A stretch of DNA of 64,000 nt from GCA-002726655 sp046582185 (GTDB taxonomy: Bacteria > Pseudomonadota > Gammaproteobacteria > Pseudomonadales > Azotimanducaceae). Position numbers and translations under genes: made by a program. Shown here piece by piece: positions 31,090 to 39,807 of this stretch (position 1 is its first letter; every line of letters starts with the position of its first letter). The notes below the pieces were generated by a model. The model was not told where the DNA came from. It saw nothing but the letters and a program-made list of their open reading frames with translations, and ran no database searches. The stretch covers positions 62,001 to 126,000 of the forward strand of contig JAYGEX010000018.1 of assembly GCA_046582185.1 (NCBI GenBank), in the 5' to 3' direction.

Positions 31090-32172
31090 CTAATTACCTT
31101 TTTCTTGTTGAGATAGTTCGGGCTGAGAAAGTTCTTGTTGAGATAGTTCTTGTTGAGAAAGCTCGCGCGTGAAATCGACGAACTCAGACATCTTCCCGGA
31201 GGCTTTGCCACTTGCCATGGTCTCTTTTGCCAGATCAATTCCATCGTTGAGGTTTGTGGACAATCCTGACACGTAAATTGCTGCGCCTGCATTCATCGCC
31301 ACAATGCCTGCAGCGCCTGTATGACTTCCGTCAAATGATGCCTTAACAAGCGCCAGACTCTCACTACTATCACCCACTCTCAGGCTATCCAGGTCGCATC
31401 GTTCGAAGCCAAAGTCCGACGGCTCAAGCTCATACTCGGTTATTGCACCGTCCTTTAGTTCAGCAATACTCGTGGCTGCAGAGATACTGATCTCATCAAG
31501 CCCATCATGAGAATGTACAACCATGACATGTTGACTGCCAAGATTCTTCAGCACCTCCGCAATTGGGCGAACCCAGGCTGAATCAAAGACACCAATTAAC
31601 TGTCTCCCCGCACGAGCTGGATTAGTGAGCGGCCCCAGTAGATTAAAGATGGTCCTGACGCCCAATTCCCGACGCGGACCAATCGCATGCTTCATGGCGC
31701 TGTGATGACTTAGCGCAAAGAGAAAACCAACTCCAACGGTCTCTATACAGCGAGCCACATTCTCGGGGGCCAACATGATATTCGCGCCCGCGGCTTCCAA
31801 AAGGTCAGCGCTCCCACTCTTGCTGGTAGCAGCTCTGTTCCCATGCTTAGCGACGGAAGCACCGGCAGCGGCGGCCACGAACGCACTGGCTGTGGATACG
31901 TTGAATTTATTTGATCCGCTGCCCCCTGTTCCGCAGGTATCAACTAAATTACCGGCAGTCGTTGTCACGGGCACCGCCAATTTACGCATCGTGCTCGCCG
32001 CACCCACTATTTCTTCCACTGTCTCCCCTTTGACATTTAAGCCTACCAGGAAGCCACCAATCTGAGCGGCAGTCGCGTCTCCAGTCATAATAGTTCTGAC
32101 GATTTCACTCATTTCCTCGCGCGTAAAATTCTCCGACGCAATTACCCGAGCCACGGCCTTCTTCATATCCAT
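31090..32172 (-). CDS. trpD: Anthranilate phosphoribosyltransferase
   Basis: Transfers phosphoribosyl from PRPP to anthranilate. The 360-residue protein has the family motifs DTCGTGGSGSNKFNVSTASAF (PRPP-binding glycine loop), KHGNRAATSKSGSADLLEAAG and LGPLTNPA. The catalytic domain ends near FVDFTRELSQ. Beyond that it carries an unusual tail made of near-identical five-residue units (QELSQ, QELSQ, PELSQ) ending QEKGN, coded by a 15-bp tandem repeat. That makes it somewhat longer than usual. The tail lies outside the active site and probably leaves activity intact. It sits between trpG and trpC in one operon. Confidence 0.96.
   Translation of the reverse strand: MDMKKAVARVIASENFTREEMSEIVRTIMTGDATAAQIGGFLVGLNVKGETVEEIVGAASTMRKLAVPVTTTAGNLVDTCGTGGSGSNKFNVSTASAFVAAAAGASVAKHGNRAATSKSGSADLLEAAGANIMLAPENVARCIETVGVGFLFALSHHSAMKHAIGPRRELGVRTIFNLLGPLTNPARAGRQLIGVFDSAWVRPIAEVLKNLGSQHVMVVHSHDGLDEISISAATSIAELKDGAITEYELEPSDFGFERCDLDSLRVGDSSESLALVKASFDGSHTGAAGIVAMNAGAAIYVSGLSTNLNDGIDLAKETMASGKASGKMSEFVDFTRELSQQELSQQELSQPELSQQEKGN
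31102..31161 (-). repeat. 15-bp tandem repeat in the 3' end of trpD
   Basis: Four 15-bp units: 31102-31116, 31117-31131, 31132-31146 and 31147-31161. The plus-strand form is TTCTTGTTGAGATAG, with small variants; the second unit is the most changed. Being a multiple of three, it adds whole LSQQE-type units in frame. Confidence 0.85.
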
Positions 32173-32194
32173 TGCTAATTCCTCTCTATCAAGA

Positions 32195-32809
32195 CTATTG
32201 CTCGATGGGCTGGTCAGTCACATGATCCACTGTGTTTACCAGAAAATTCCTGAGCAATTCATGGCCCAGCTCTGACAATATCGACTCAGGGTGAAACTGC
32301 ACACCTTCAATTGGCAAAGCCTCGTGCCTGACACCCATGACTTCCTCGACATTTCCCGAGTCATCCAGCGTCCAGGCAGATATTGTGATTTCTTTGCTGA
32401 GATTTTCCGGATCTATGACCAACGAATGATAACGTGTCGCCGTAAATGGATTCTTCAGATCCATAAAGACCCCCAGGCCATCGTGATAGATCTCCGAAGT
32501 CTTGCCATGCATGACCTGCTTTGCCCTTACGATGTCTGCACCAAATACCTGACCAATACTCTGGTGACCGAGACATATACCGAGAATGGGGACCTTGCCG
32601 CCGAAATGTCTAACGATCTCTATGGAAATCCCAGCTTCATTAGGAGTGCATGGGCCTGGTGAGATCACAATTCGTTCAGGAGCCATTCTTTCAACATCTG
32701 CTATGCAAATTTCGTCATTACGGTAAACCTCAACGGTCTCACCCAGCTCGGCGAGGTACTGCACCACGTTGTAAGTAAATGAGTCATAGTTATCAATCAT
32801 CAGCAGCAT
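32195..32809 (-). CDS. trpG: Anthranilate synthase component II (glutamine amidotransferase)
   Basis: Glutaminase subunit that supplies ammonia to TrpE; it may also serve PabB. The 204-residue class I amidotransferase opens MLLMIDNYDSFTYNVVQYL. It contains VISPGPCTPNEAG, the catalytic Cys in ILGICLGHQSIGQVFG, and the His/Glu pair in EGVQFHPESILS. The ATG at 32809 is two bases past the trpE stop with GGAGG upstream inside trpE, so translation is likely coupled. An in-frame extension inside trpE is rejected. Confidence 0.96.
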   Translation of the reverse strand: MLLMIDNYDSFTYNVVQYLAELGETVEVYRNDEICIADVERMAPERIVISPGPCTPNEAGISIEIVRHFGGKVPILGICLGHQSIGQVFGADIVRAKQVMHGKTSEIYHDGLGVFMDLKNPFTATRYHSLVIDPENLSKEITISAWTLDDSGNVEEVMGVRHEALPIEGVQFHPESILSELGHELLRNFLVNTVDHVTDQPIEQ

Positions 32810-32810
32810 C

Positions 32811-34376
32811 TCAACGCCCTCCCTGATTGAGCCCGACAACTTGCCTCGCTTCACCATCATTATGTTCACGAAGGTTTTCGGCTTCGCCGGGTGCTACGCT
32901 TAATCCATTTTCGGCCATTGCTGCAGCTATGAATACAGACCGGGCCTTATTCATCGTTTCTTCCCACTCGAGTGCTGGAATGGAATCGGCAACTACACCT
33001 GCACCCGCCTGAATGTACAGTTTTTGCTTCTTGATAACCGCCGTACGAATTGCAATGGCAGTATCCATGTTTCCATTCCATGAAAGGTAGCCTACTGCAC
33101 CTCCATAGATGCCTCTCTTTTCCGGCTCCAGCTCGTCGATGATTTCAAGCGCCCTGACTTTTGGCGCGCCGCTAAGAGTCCCGACAGGCAAAGTCGCACG
33201 CAGCAGGTCAAGCGCAGAGAGCCCTTCAATAAGTTGCCCACTAACATTAGAGGCGATGTGCATTACATGAGCATAACGTTCGACCACCATCATTTCGGTG
33301 ACGGCAACACTGCCGGTTTGACTTACCCTGCCAACATCATTTCTACCAAGGTCAATTAGCATCAAATGTTCTGCCAACTCCTTTGGGTCTGCCAGCAATT
33401 CTGCTTCAAGGGCGAGATCTTCTTCCACGTCCTTGCCGCGCCTTCGTGTACCTGCCAGTGGTCTCACGGTCACTTCACCATTTTCCAGCCTGGCCAGAAT
33501 TTCGGGAGAAGATGACACAATTTGCTCTTCCCCGAGATCCATGTAGTACATATAAGGCGAAGGATTCAGAGAACGTAGCGCTCGATATAAATTTAGAGGG
33601 TCCGCTTCAAATCCAATGGACATACGCTGGGAGAGAACGACCTGCATAACATCGCCATCGACGATGTATGCTTTAATCCTTTCCACATCCTCCTTGAATT
33701 TTTGTTCGCCATAGCTTGATTCAAAATCAGCCTCATGAATCACAGGGCCCACGGCAGGGCTGCGGATCAGGGAGGGGACATCTGACTGCATTGCCAGAGC
33801 CATGGAATCGAGCCTGGCTTGCGCATTAGAATAGGAACCTTCGATCTGGGGGTTGGCATGGCTAATCAGATGTATCTTGCCTTTGACATTATCAAACACA
33901 ATTACATCGTTAGAGACCATCAATAAAATATCGGGCGAGCCAATTGTATCTTTCGGCGCACCGTTGGCGATGCGTTTTTCGACGTAACGAACGGTATCAT
34001 ACCCAAAGTAACCTACTAATCCCCCGGTATAAAATGGCAGCTCTTCCAATACCGGATACTTGAATCTTGATTGGAATTCTTCAATAAAGGTAAGTGGATC
34101 TTCGCAAACCAGACTCTCAATGACTTCACCATCCCTTTCAATTATCAGATCATTGCCGCTAACTTTTAGAACACTTTGTGCAGGCAAACCAACCACTGAA
34201 TATCTGGACCATTTCTCCCCACCTTGATTCGCGCTCTCAAGTAAATAGCTGTATGGACCACGCGCAACTTTTATATAACAAGATAGGGGGGTATCCAGAT
34301 CTGCGAACAACTCTCTCGTGATCGGGACATGTGTATAGCCTTGCGCTGCTATCTCAGAAAATCGATCAGGCGTCAT
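32811..34376 (-). CDS. trpE: Anthranilate synthase component I
   Basis: Converts chorismate and ammonia to anthranilate. At 521 residues it has the N-terminal domain with the tryptophan-feedback motif LLESANQGGEKWSRYS near residue 46. The chorismate-binding C-terminal domain includes DVMQVVLSQRMSIGF, SSSPEILARLENGEVTVRPLAGTRRRG and GAVGYLSWNGNMDTAIAIRTA. The LLES element argues for inhibition by tryptophan. It heads trpE-trpG-trpD-trpC. In Pseudomonas a gph phosphatase usually lies between trpE and rpe; here only ~240 bp of non-coding DNA is present. No leader peptide was recognised. Confidence 0.97.
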   Translation of the reverse strand: MTPDRFSEIAAQGYTHVPITRELFADLDTPLSCYIKVARGPYSYLLESANQGGEKWSRYSVVGLPAQSVLKVSGNDLIIERDGEVIESLVCEDPLTFIEEFQSRFKYPVLEELPFYTGGLVGYFGYDTVRYVEKRIANGAPKDTIGSPDILLMVSNDVIVFDNVKGKIHLISHANPQIEGSYSNAQARLDSMALAMQSDVPSLIRSPAVGPVIHEADFESSYGEQKFKEDVERIKAYIVDGDVMQVVLSQRMSIGFEADPLNLYRALRSLNPSPYMYYMDLGEEQIVSSSPEILARLENGEVTVRPLAGTRRRGKDVEEDLALEAELLADPKELAEHLMLIDLGRNDVGRVSQTGSVAVTEMMVVERYAHVMHIASNVSGQLIEGLSALDLLRATLPVGTLSGAPKVRALEIIDELEPEKRGIYGGAVGYLSWNGNMDTAIAIRTAVIKKQKLYIQAGAGVVADSIPALEWEETMNKARSVFIAAAMAENGLSVAPGEAENLREHNDGEARQVVGLNQGGR

Positions 34377-34618
34377 CAGTAGAACTCCGGTATAACAATA
34401 GGTAATGTTGGCATGAGCACTTACAATAACGAGCGCTCAAAGGACGAGAAGGTTTCAGATTACCTTCGCCAACAACGGAAGGCCCATGTTTGGGCTGAGG
34501 ATGTATACCGGTTTCGTGGGAATCGCATCAAACTGTCTACTATGAATCGATCAATATTCTGCAAGCATAATCAACTGCCCCTGGATTGACAACCACTCTC
34601 TTGTCCTGCCTTCTTGTC

Positions 34619-35296
34619 CTATACAGCGGTTCTCGCCCGCTTCAAGGCCTGCCGCATAGACTCAATAGTCGCAGCGTAGTCATCACTGCCAAAGATCGCA
34701 GAGCCGGCAACGAAGGTATCTGCCCCCGCCTTCGCTATCTCTTCGATATTATCGACTTTGACGCCACCATCTATCTCAAGGCGAATCTGCCTTCCCGAAT
34801 CATCGATAATTTTTCGCGCCTGCCTCAGCTTATCGAAGGTCATCGGGATAAAGGACTGCCCACCAAAGCCAGGATTGATGGACATGATTAATACCATGTC
34901 TATTTTGTCGATTACGTATCTGAGGTATTCAAGTGAGGTGGTGGGATTAAAGACCAAGCCACATTTGACTCCTGCGGATTTTATGATATCCAGCGACCGA
35001 TCAATATGCTCCGAGGCTTCAGGGTGGAACGTTATGTAACTCGCGCCCGCTTCAATAAAGTCACCTATGATTCGGTCTACTGGCTTAACCATGAGATGCA
35101 CATCAATGGGCGCGGTGACCCCATGATTCCTTAAGGCCTGACAGATCATGGGCCCAATGGTGAGATTGGGCACGTAATGATTATCCATTACATCAAAGTG
35201 CACAATATCTGCGCCGGCTTCTAGCACCTTATCCACCTCTTCCCCAAGACGCGCAAAATCGGCTGCAAGAATCGAAGGTGCAATATAGTTATCCAA
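34619..35296 (-). CDS. rpe: Ribulose-phosphate 3-epimerase
   Basis: Pentose-phosphate enzyme that interconverts ribulose-5-P and xylulose-5-P. It is a 225-residue TIM barrel: IAPSILAADFARLGEEV, VHFDVMDNHYVPNLTIGP (metal His and Asp), DVHLMV, ITFHPEASEH, MSINPGFGGQSF and LEIDGGVKVDNI. The stop TAG is directly followed on the minus strand by GACAAGAAGGCAGGACAAGA, two copies of the end motif of the dispersed repeat family. It probably lies upstream of trpE in the same direction. Confidence 0.97.
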   Translation of the reverse strand: MDNYIAPSILAADFARLGEEVDKVLEAGADIVHFDVMDNHYVPNLTIGPMICQALRNHGVTAPIDVHLMVKPVDRIIGDFIEAGASYITFHPEASEHIDRSLDIIKSAGVKCGLVFNPTTSLEYLRYVIDKIDMVLIMSINPGFGGQSFIPMTFDKLRQARKIIDDSGRQIRLEIDGGVKVDNIEEIAKAGADTFVAGSAIFGSDDYAATIESMRQALKRARTAV

Positions 35297-35464
35297 GATA
35301 ATACCCTTCCAGTTGAAATCGTAGTTTGAGGCTTGGCCTAAGTTTACAGGCTTTCTTCAAGAGTATACAGGCCTGCCTTTACAGTTCTGTTAGAAATCGA
35401 TTCCGTTCACTTCTGATTGTTAAATTTTTTTGCCGCTAAGTTCAGAGTGATAGACTCAGGGCGC

Positions 35465-36124
35465 TTAACTTCTAAGAGACAGCAACTCTTCAAACCTTTC
35501 AACGGTACCCACATCAGTCCAAAACCCCTGATAGTGTTCTCCTGTCATTAGTCCAGAGCCAACTGCGGGATCAAAGACTTTACGCAAGGGGAAAGGTGTT
35601 GATTCGCAGCCCTTAAACAATTCCCTGGAGAAAATACTGATACCGGAATAAGTAAGTAATTTGCCATCCAGAGTCAGGCGATCAGCATCGCCAATGCCAA
35701 AATCACCGTCGGGATGATGGCAAGGATTATCAACCATGACAAGATGTCCTAGGACGCCAGGCGCCAATGATTGCGGTAATGTACCAAAATCAAAGTCAGT
35801 ATAAATATCTCCATTTACCACCAGGAAATCCCTATCAAGTAAGCTTAGGGCATTGGTAATTCCACCGCCGGTCTCTAACAACTGCGCCTCTCTGATATAT
35901 CGAATCTGCGCTCCGAGGCGCTCACCTGTGCCAAGATGCGCCTCAATAGCATCACCCAGGTGAAACAGGTTGATGACGATATTCGTGAAGCCACTCTCAA
36001 CCAGACGTTCAATATGTCGCTCAATGAGTGTTTGGCCGCCAACGCGCATCAATGGTTTTGGCCTGTTCTCTGTCAAAGGTAAAAGACGGCGACCAATACC
36101 TGCGCTAAGGATCATTACATTCAT
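35465..36124 (-). CDS. murU: N-acetylmuramate alpha-1-phosphate uridylyltransferase
   Basis: Nucleotidyltransferase of the recycling route that makes UDP-MurNAc directly, bypassing fosfomycin-sensitive de novo synthesis. The 219-residue protein begins MNVMILSAGIGRRLLPLTENRPKPLM, the NTP-transferase signature (G-x-G-x-R and K-P). It continues ETGGGITNALSLL and VVNGDIYTDFDF (metal Asp). It overlaps amgK by four bases. The amgK-murU pair next to lptD is the arrangement known from Pseudomonas, which supports this specific call over a generic sugar-1-P transferase. Confidence 0.92.
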   Translation of the reverse strand: MNVMILSAGIGRRLLPLTENRPKPLMRVGGQTLIERHIERLVESGFTNIVINLFHLGDAIEAHLGTGERLGAQIRYIREAQLLETGGGITNALSLLDRDFLVVNGDIYTDFDFGTLPQSLAPGVLGHLVMVDNPCHHPDGDFGIGDADRLTLDGKLLTYSGISIFSRELFKGCESTPFPLRKVFDPAVGSGLMTGEHYQGFWTDVGTVERFEELLSLRS

Positions 36125-37152
36125 CGAGTAAATTCTACCGCGGACAGCCGAGGCACAATCACTTCACCAAGCCAGCCACCAAACTCATTAAGTTCTTTGT
36201 AGGCCGAACATACCTCCACCATATAAGTAACAACTCTCGGAATATCCGCCAGGTAACCTGCCTTGCCATCACGCAGGTGCAAACGCGAAAATATCCCCGC
36301 ACACTTCAGCTGTCGTTGTAGTCCCATAAAATCAAACCAGCGGCGAAACGCGTCCAGACTGATACCTTCAATAATGTGTTGTGCCACCATAAGGCGGTAG
36401 CAATTTTGTACCCAGTAGTTGAGCTCATCCGGCAGCAATTCCAGATAGCAATCCCTTAGCAAGGAAACCAGGTCATAAGTCACCGGACCAATCACTGCAT
36501 CCTGAAAATCAATAATTCCAGGATTATTTTCGGAGGTCACCATCAGATTTCGTCTGTGGTAATCACGATGCACAAAAACTTGCGGCTGCGCAATCGCGCT
36601 GTCGATCATCAGTCTATTGACCGACTTCAGCATCTCTATTTCCCTGTCGGATAATTCAAGCTTCAATTGATTGCGGACAAACCAGTCAGGAAATAGGTCC
36701 ATCTCTGTTTGCAACAGACTTGCGTCATACAGAGGCAGCTGCGCGCTTATGGATTGCATCTTTACTAATGCATTTATCGCGTCTTTATAGAGAGAAGAAA
36801 TTTCTTCAGCCCCTGCCCTGCCTTTTATGACCTTAAGATATTGCAGATGACCAAGATCCGTGAGCATCATAAAGCCCAGATCAAAATCCACGGAATAAAC
36901 TTCGGGTGCATTCAGGCCATGGTCAAGTAGATACTCTGAAATGGAAACGAAGGGTCGACTATCTTCTTTTTCCGGCGGAGCATCGACAAAAATAAATGAG
37001 CGACTGTCATCCTCATAACGAAAGTACCTTCTGAAACTGGCATCATCGGAGGCCGGTACCAGGCGGTAACATTCCGGTATTTCTATCGACATATCTGCCA
37101 ACTGAATCCTCGCCCACTGGTTGAGCTGCTGCTCTCGTTGATCACTACTCAT
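36121..37152 (-). CDS. amgK: Anomeric MurNAc/GlcNAc kinase AmgK
   Basis: Aminoglycoside-phosphotransferase-fold kinase that phosphorylates the C1 of recycled MurNAc and GlcNAc, feeding MurU. About 343 residues. Catalytic motifs are visible: VFVHRDYHRRNLMV (HxDxxxxN) and GIIDFQDAVIGPVTYDLVSLLRD (DxD metal site). The start at 37152 (MSSDQREQQLNQW) is chosen by similarity to family N-termini. The frame runs on to 37227, and an ATG at 37200 is possible. It is divergent from lptD with a gap under 100 bp. Confidence 0.9.
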   Translation of the reverse strand: MSSDQREQQLNQWARIQLADMSIEIPECYRLVPASDDASFRRYFRYEDDSRSFIFVDAPPEKEDSRPFVSISEYLLDHGLNAPEVYSVDFDLGFMMLTDLGHLQYLKVIKGRAGAEEISSLYKDAINALVKMQSISAQLPLYDASLLQTEMDLFPDWFVRNQLKLELSDREIEMLKSVNRLMIDSAIAQPQVFVHRDYHRRNLMVTSENNPGIIDFQDAVIGPVTYDLVSLLRDCYLELLPDELNYWVQNCYRLMVAQHIIEGISLDAFRRWFDFMGLQRQLKCAGIFSRLHLRDGKAGYLADIPRVVTYMVEVCSAYKELNEFGGWLGEVIVPRLSAVEFTR

Positions 37153-37239
37153 TCGAGAAATTGACTGACCTCTTCCATCTAATGTTCTATTATCTCTCAT
37201 CCTAAACGATAAGAGCACACCTGCCATCCCCGCCGAGTC

Positions 37240-39807
37240 ATGACCACATCCGTTACAACAGCAATTGGAACGGTTTTGGCCTTTTCACTACTCTTATCGC
37301 AGGCATACACGCCACAAGTTCACGCTGACAATGTTGGAGAAAACGTCTTAGAAAATGGCGTAGAAAATACGGTGGAAAGTGAGGCAAGAAGCGCCGCAGA
37401 AGTGGACTGGGTGCCGGCCAAAGATCTCAGTGAAGTACAGCGTCAATCACTACCCTGGTATTGTGACGGACGTTATATTCAGCCAGCGCATATTGAGGGA
37501 TCACGGCTACCCGACCCATCTGAACCCATAAATGTAAGCGCACAGGATGCACTACTGGTCACCGACCATTCGAGCACATTCGTTGGCGATGTCGAACTTC
37601 AACAGGGTTCGCGCACCATCAAATCTTCCTTTATCTCACTGGACGACGCGACAGAGATCGCGACACTTCAAGGTCCCGTATCCATCAGAGAGCCTGGTCT
37701 TTTGTTACTGGGCGAGGAAACTGTCGGCAATCTATTCTCGGGAACCGGCGTCGTTGACTCTGCCACTTTTCTCCTGCACCAAAGCGGTATGCGCGGCCGC
37801 GCAGACAAGATACACAAACAGGCAGGCAATCGCTTACTCATCGAAAACGGAGACTTTACTCGCTGCGACCCAGGTGAAAATTCATGGAGCATTCACGGCG
37901 ATACAATCCATCTACTCACCGAAGAAGGTTATGGCGTTGCCCGTAATGTAACCATGAAGATTAAGGATGTACCCATAGCCTACTTCCCATACTTCCGCTT
38001 TCCCATTGGCGACGATCGTCTTTCAGGTTTCCTGATGCCTGGTTTCGGTCACGATAGTGATGGCGGTACCGACATCGTGATCCCCTACTATTTTAACCTA
38101 GCGCCGGATTATGACGCTACTTACACCTTCCGCAGTTTATGGAAGCGCGGCCTGATCCATGATGGCGAATTTCGATATCTAACAAAGCGGACCAACAACC
38201 TGATCAATGCCGCATTTATACACGATGACGACATTTATGATGATAGGACGGAATTCGATCTGACGACAAGCGGAATCATCCCTGAGTTTAAAAAGCAGAA
38301 TCGGTGGCTCCTTCATACAACCCACAGCGGCGCCATCAGCAAAAACTGGTCGACCAAAATATCCTACAGCGCAGTATCCGATACCGACTACCTGCAAGAC
38401 ATCGGAGGCGATGTGGGCTCCATCGCCACGGACAAAGCGACAGACAATATTGACGCAAGCCTGGGCAAGAACACTATCCCGGCCCTGAATCGAATTGCCT
38501 CGATAAACTACCGCGGGGAAAAGTGGAACTCCGCCCTGATCGTGCAGGGCTTTCAAGTCATCGATCCATTTGCGCCGGAACAATACGAAAAGCTTCCATC
38601 TCTTATCAGCTCATATCGCGATAACTACAAAGAACTGATGGTCGATGTGAAGTTCGACTACACTTACTTTGATAAGGACAACGAAGATCTTGTGGGCCCG
38701 CTCGCGACCTTTGGTCAACGGGCAGTGCTGGATGCCACTATTGATGCGCCATTTAGAAATAGATGGGGTTTTATTACTCCGTCGTTAAACCTCATCCACA
38801 GAAAATACGACCTCAATGACGAGCCACTCGCCGCGCGCAGCAGTCCTGAACTGACAACTCCCGCATTCTCACTTGATTCCGGTTTGATATTCGACCGCTT
38901 TTTTAGCGCGATGGGGCGAGACTTCCAGCAAACGCTCGAGCCAAGGCTCTATTTTCTTTATGTGGATTTTGATGAGCAGGATGATCTCCCGCAGTTTGAC
39001 GCAACAGCTTCCACACCAAGTTACTCACAACTGTTTCGTAAGAATCGCTTCGCCGGATACGACCGAATTGGCGACGCAAAGCAATTGAGCGTCGGCTTGA
39101 GTACCAGCTTCCTGTTTGCCGAGACCGGCGCCGAATTCTTAAAGGCCAGCATTGGGCAGGTCTACTACTTTCAGGATAGAGAGGTAATCTTCCGACCCAA
39201 GCCAGCAGATGACCCCACAGCAGGCTCTTCGGCACTATTTACTGAATTACGCATGACCCTCGGGCCGCAGCTTTCCCTGACAAGCTCCCTGGAATGGGAG
39301 CCCAGAGAGGGACGCACAAATCGAGGCAAGCTCAGCCTGAAGTACAATCCCGACCCAAGACGCATATTCAATGTCTCGTATACCTACACCAGCCCGGAAG
39401 TCGAACAACTTTTGCGCGGCAAAATCAGCAATTCCGAAGAATCTGATTTATCCTTTATCTGGCCAATCGCAGGTAAATGGAGTTCAATCGGCAGATGGAA
39501 CTTTGGCTGGGATGAGAATCAAACAATGGAGTCCCTGATAGGTCTGGAATATAATGATTGCTGTTGGAAATTCAGGATAGCCTACCGTCGCTATCTCAAG
39601 GACCCGAGGCTCATCACAGTCACCGTGGATGATCCTTCGAGTCCGGGTGGTGAAATGAACGTTTCGATTCTGCAGCAGCGTTCTGATTCCGGCATATTTT
39701 TTGAAGTTCAATTAAAAGGGCTCGCCAACCTGGGAGGAAGACTGGATCGTCTACTGGAAGATTCCATTCCTGGTTACCGAGCAAGAGAAGAACGCATAGG
39801 TTTGTAA
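37240..39807 (+). CDS. lptD: LPS-assembly protein LptD
   Basis: Outer-membrane beta-barrel that inserts LPS with LptE. The 855-residue precursor has a signal peptide (VLAFSLLLSQAYTPQVHA, cleavage near 29). An OstA-like beta-jellyroll domain follows (LVTDHSSTFVGDVELQQGSR) and then the barrel from about residue 240. The disulfide cysteines can be matched: one in LPWYCDGRY, one in TRCDPGENSW and the adjacent pair in EYNDCCWKF. All four expected Cys are present. It shares one base with surA (TAATG). First gene of lptD-surA-pdxA-rsmA-apaH. Confidence 0.97.
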   Translation: MTTSVTTAIGTVLAFSLLLSQAYTPQVHADNVGENVLENGVENTVESEARSAAEVDWVPAKDLSEVQRQSLPWYCDGRYIQPAHIEGSRLPDPSEPINVSAQDALLVTDHSSTFVGDVELQQGSRTIKSSFISLDDATEIATLQGPVSIREPGLLLLGEETVGNLFSGTGVVDSATFLLHQSGMRGRADKIHKQAGNRLLIENGDFTRCDPGENSWSIHGDTIHLLTEEGYGVARNVTMKIKDVPIAYFPYFRFPIGDDRLSGFLMPGFGHDSDGGTDIVIPYYFNLAPDYDATYTFRSLWKRGLIHDGEFRYLTKRTNNLINAAFIHDDDIYDDRTEFDLTTSGIIPEFKKQNRWLLHTTHSGAISKNWSTKISYSAVSDTDYLQDIGGDVGSIATDKATDNIDASLGKNTIPALNRIASINYRGEKWNSALIVQGFQVIDPFAPEQYEKLPSLISSYRDNYKELMVDVKFDYTYFDKDNEDLVGPLATFGQRAVLDATIDAPFRNRWGFITPSLNLIHRKYDLNDEPLAARSSPELTTPAFSLDSGLIFDRFFSAMGRDFQQTLEPRLYFLYVDFDEQDDLPQFDATASTPSYSQLFRKNRFAGYDRIGDAKQLSVGLSTSFLFAETGAEFLKASIGQVYYFQDREVIFRPKPADDPTAGSSALFTELRMTLGPQLSLTSSLEWEPREGRTNRGKLSLKYNPDPRRIFNVSYTYTSPEVEQLLRGKISNSEESDLSFIWPIAGKWSSIGRWNFGWDENQTMESLIGLEYNDCCWKFRIAYRRYLKDPRLITVTVDDPSSPGGEMNVSILQQRSDSGIFFEVQLKGLANLGGRLDRLLEDSIPGYRAREERIGL

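Noticed and set aside
34377..34480. trp attenuator/leader peptide upstream of trpE
   Set aside because: No short ORF with Trp codons and no terminator/antiterminator pair could be read.
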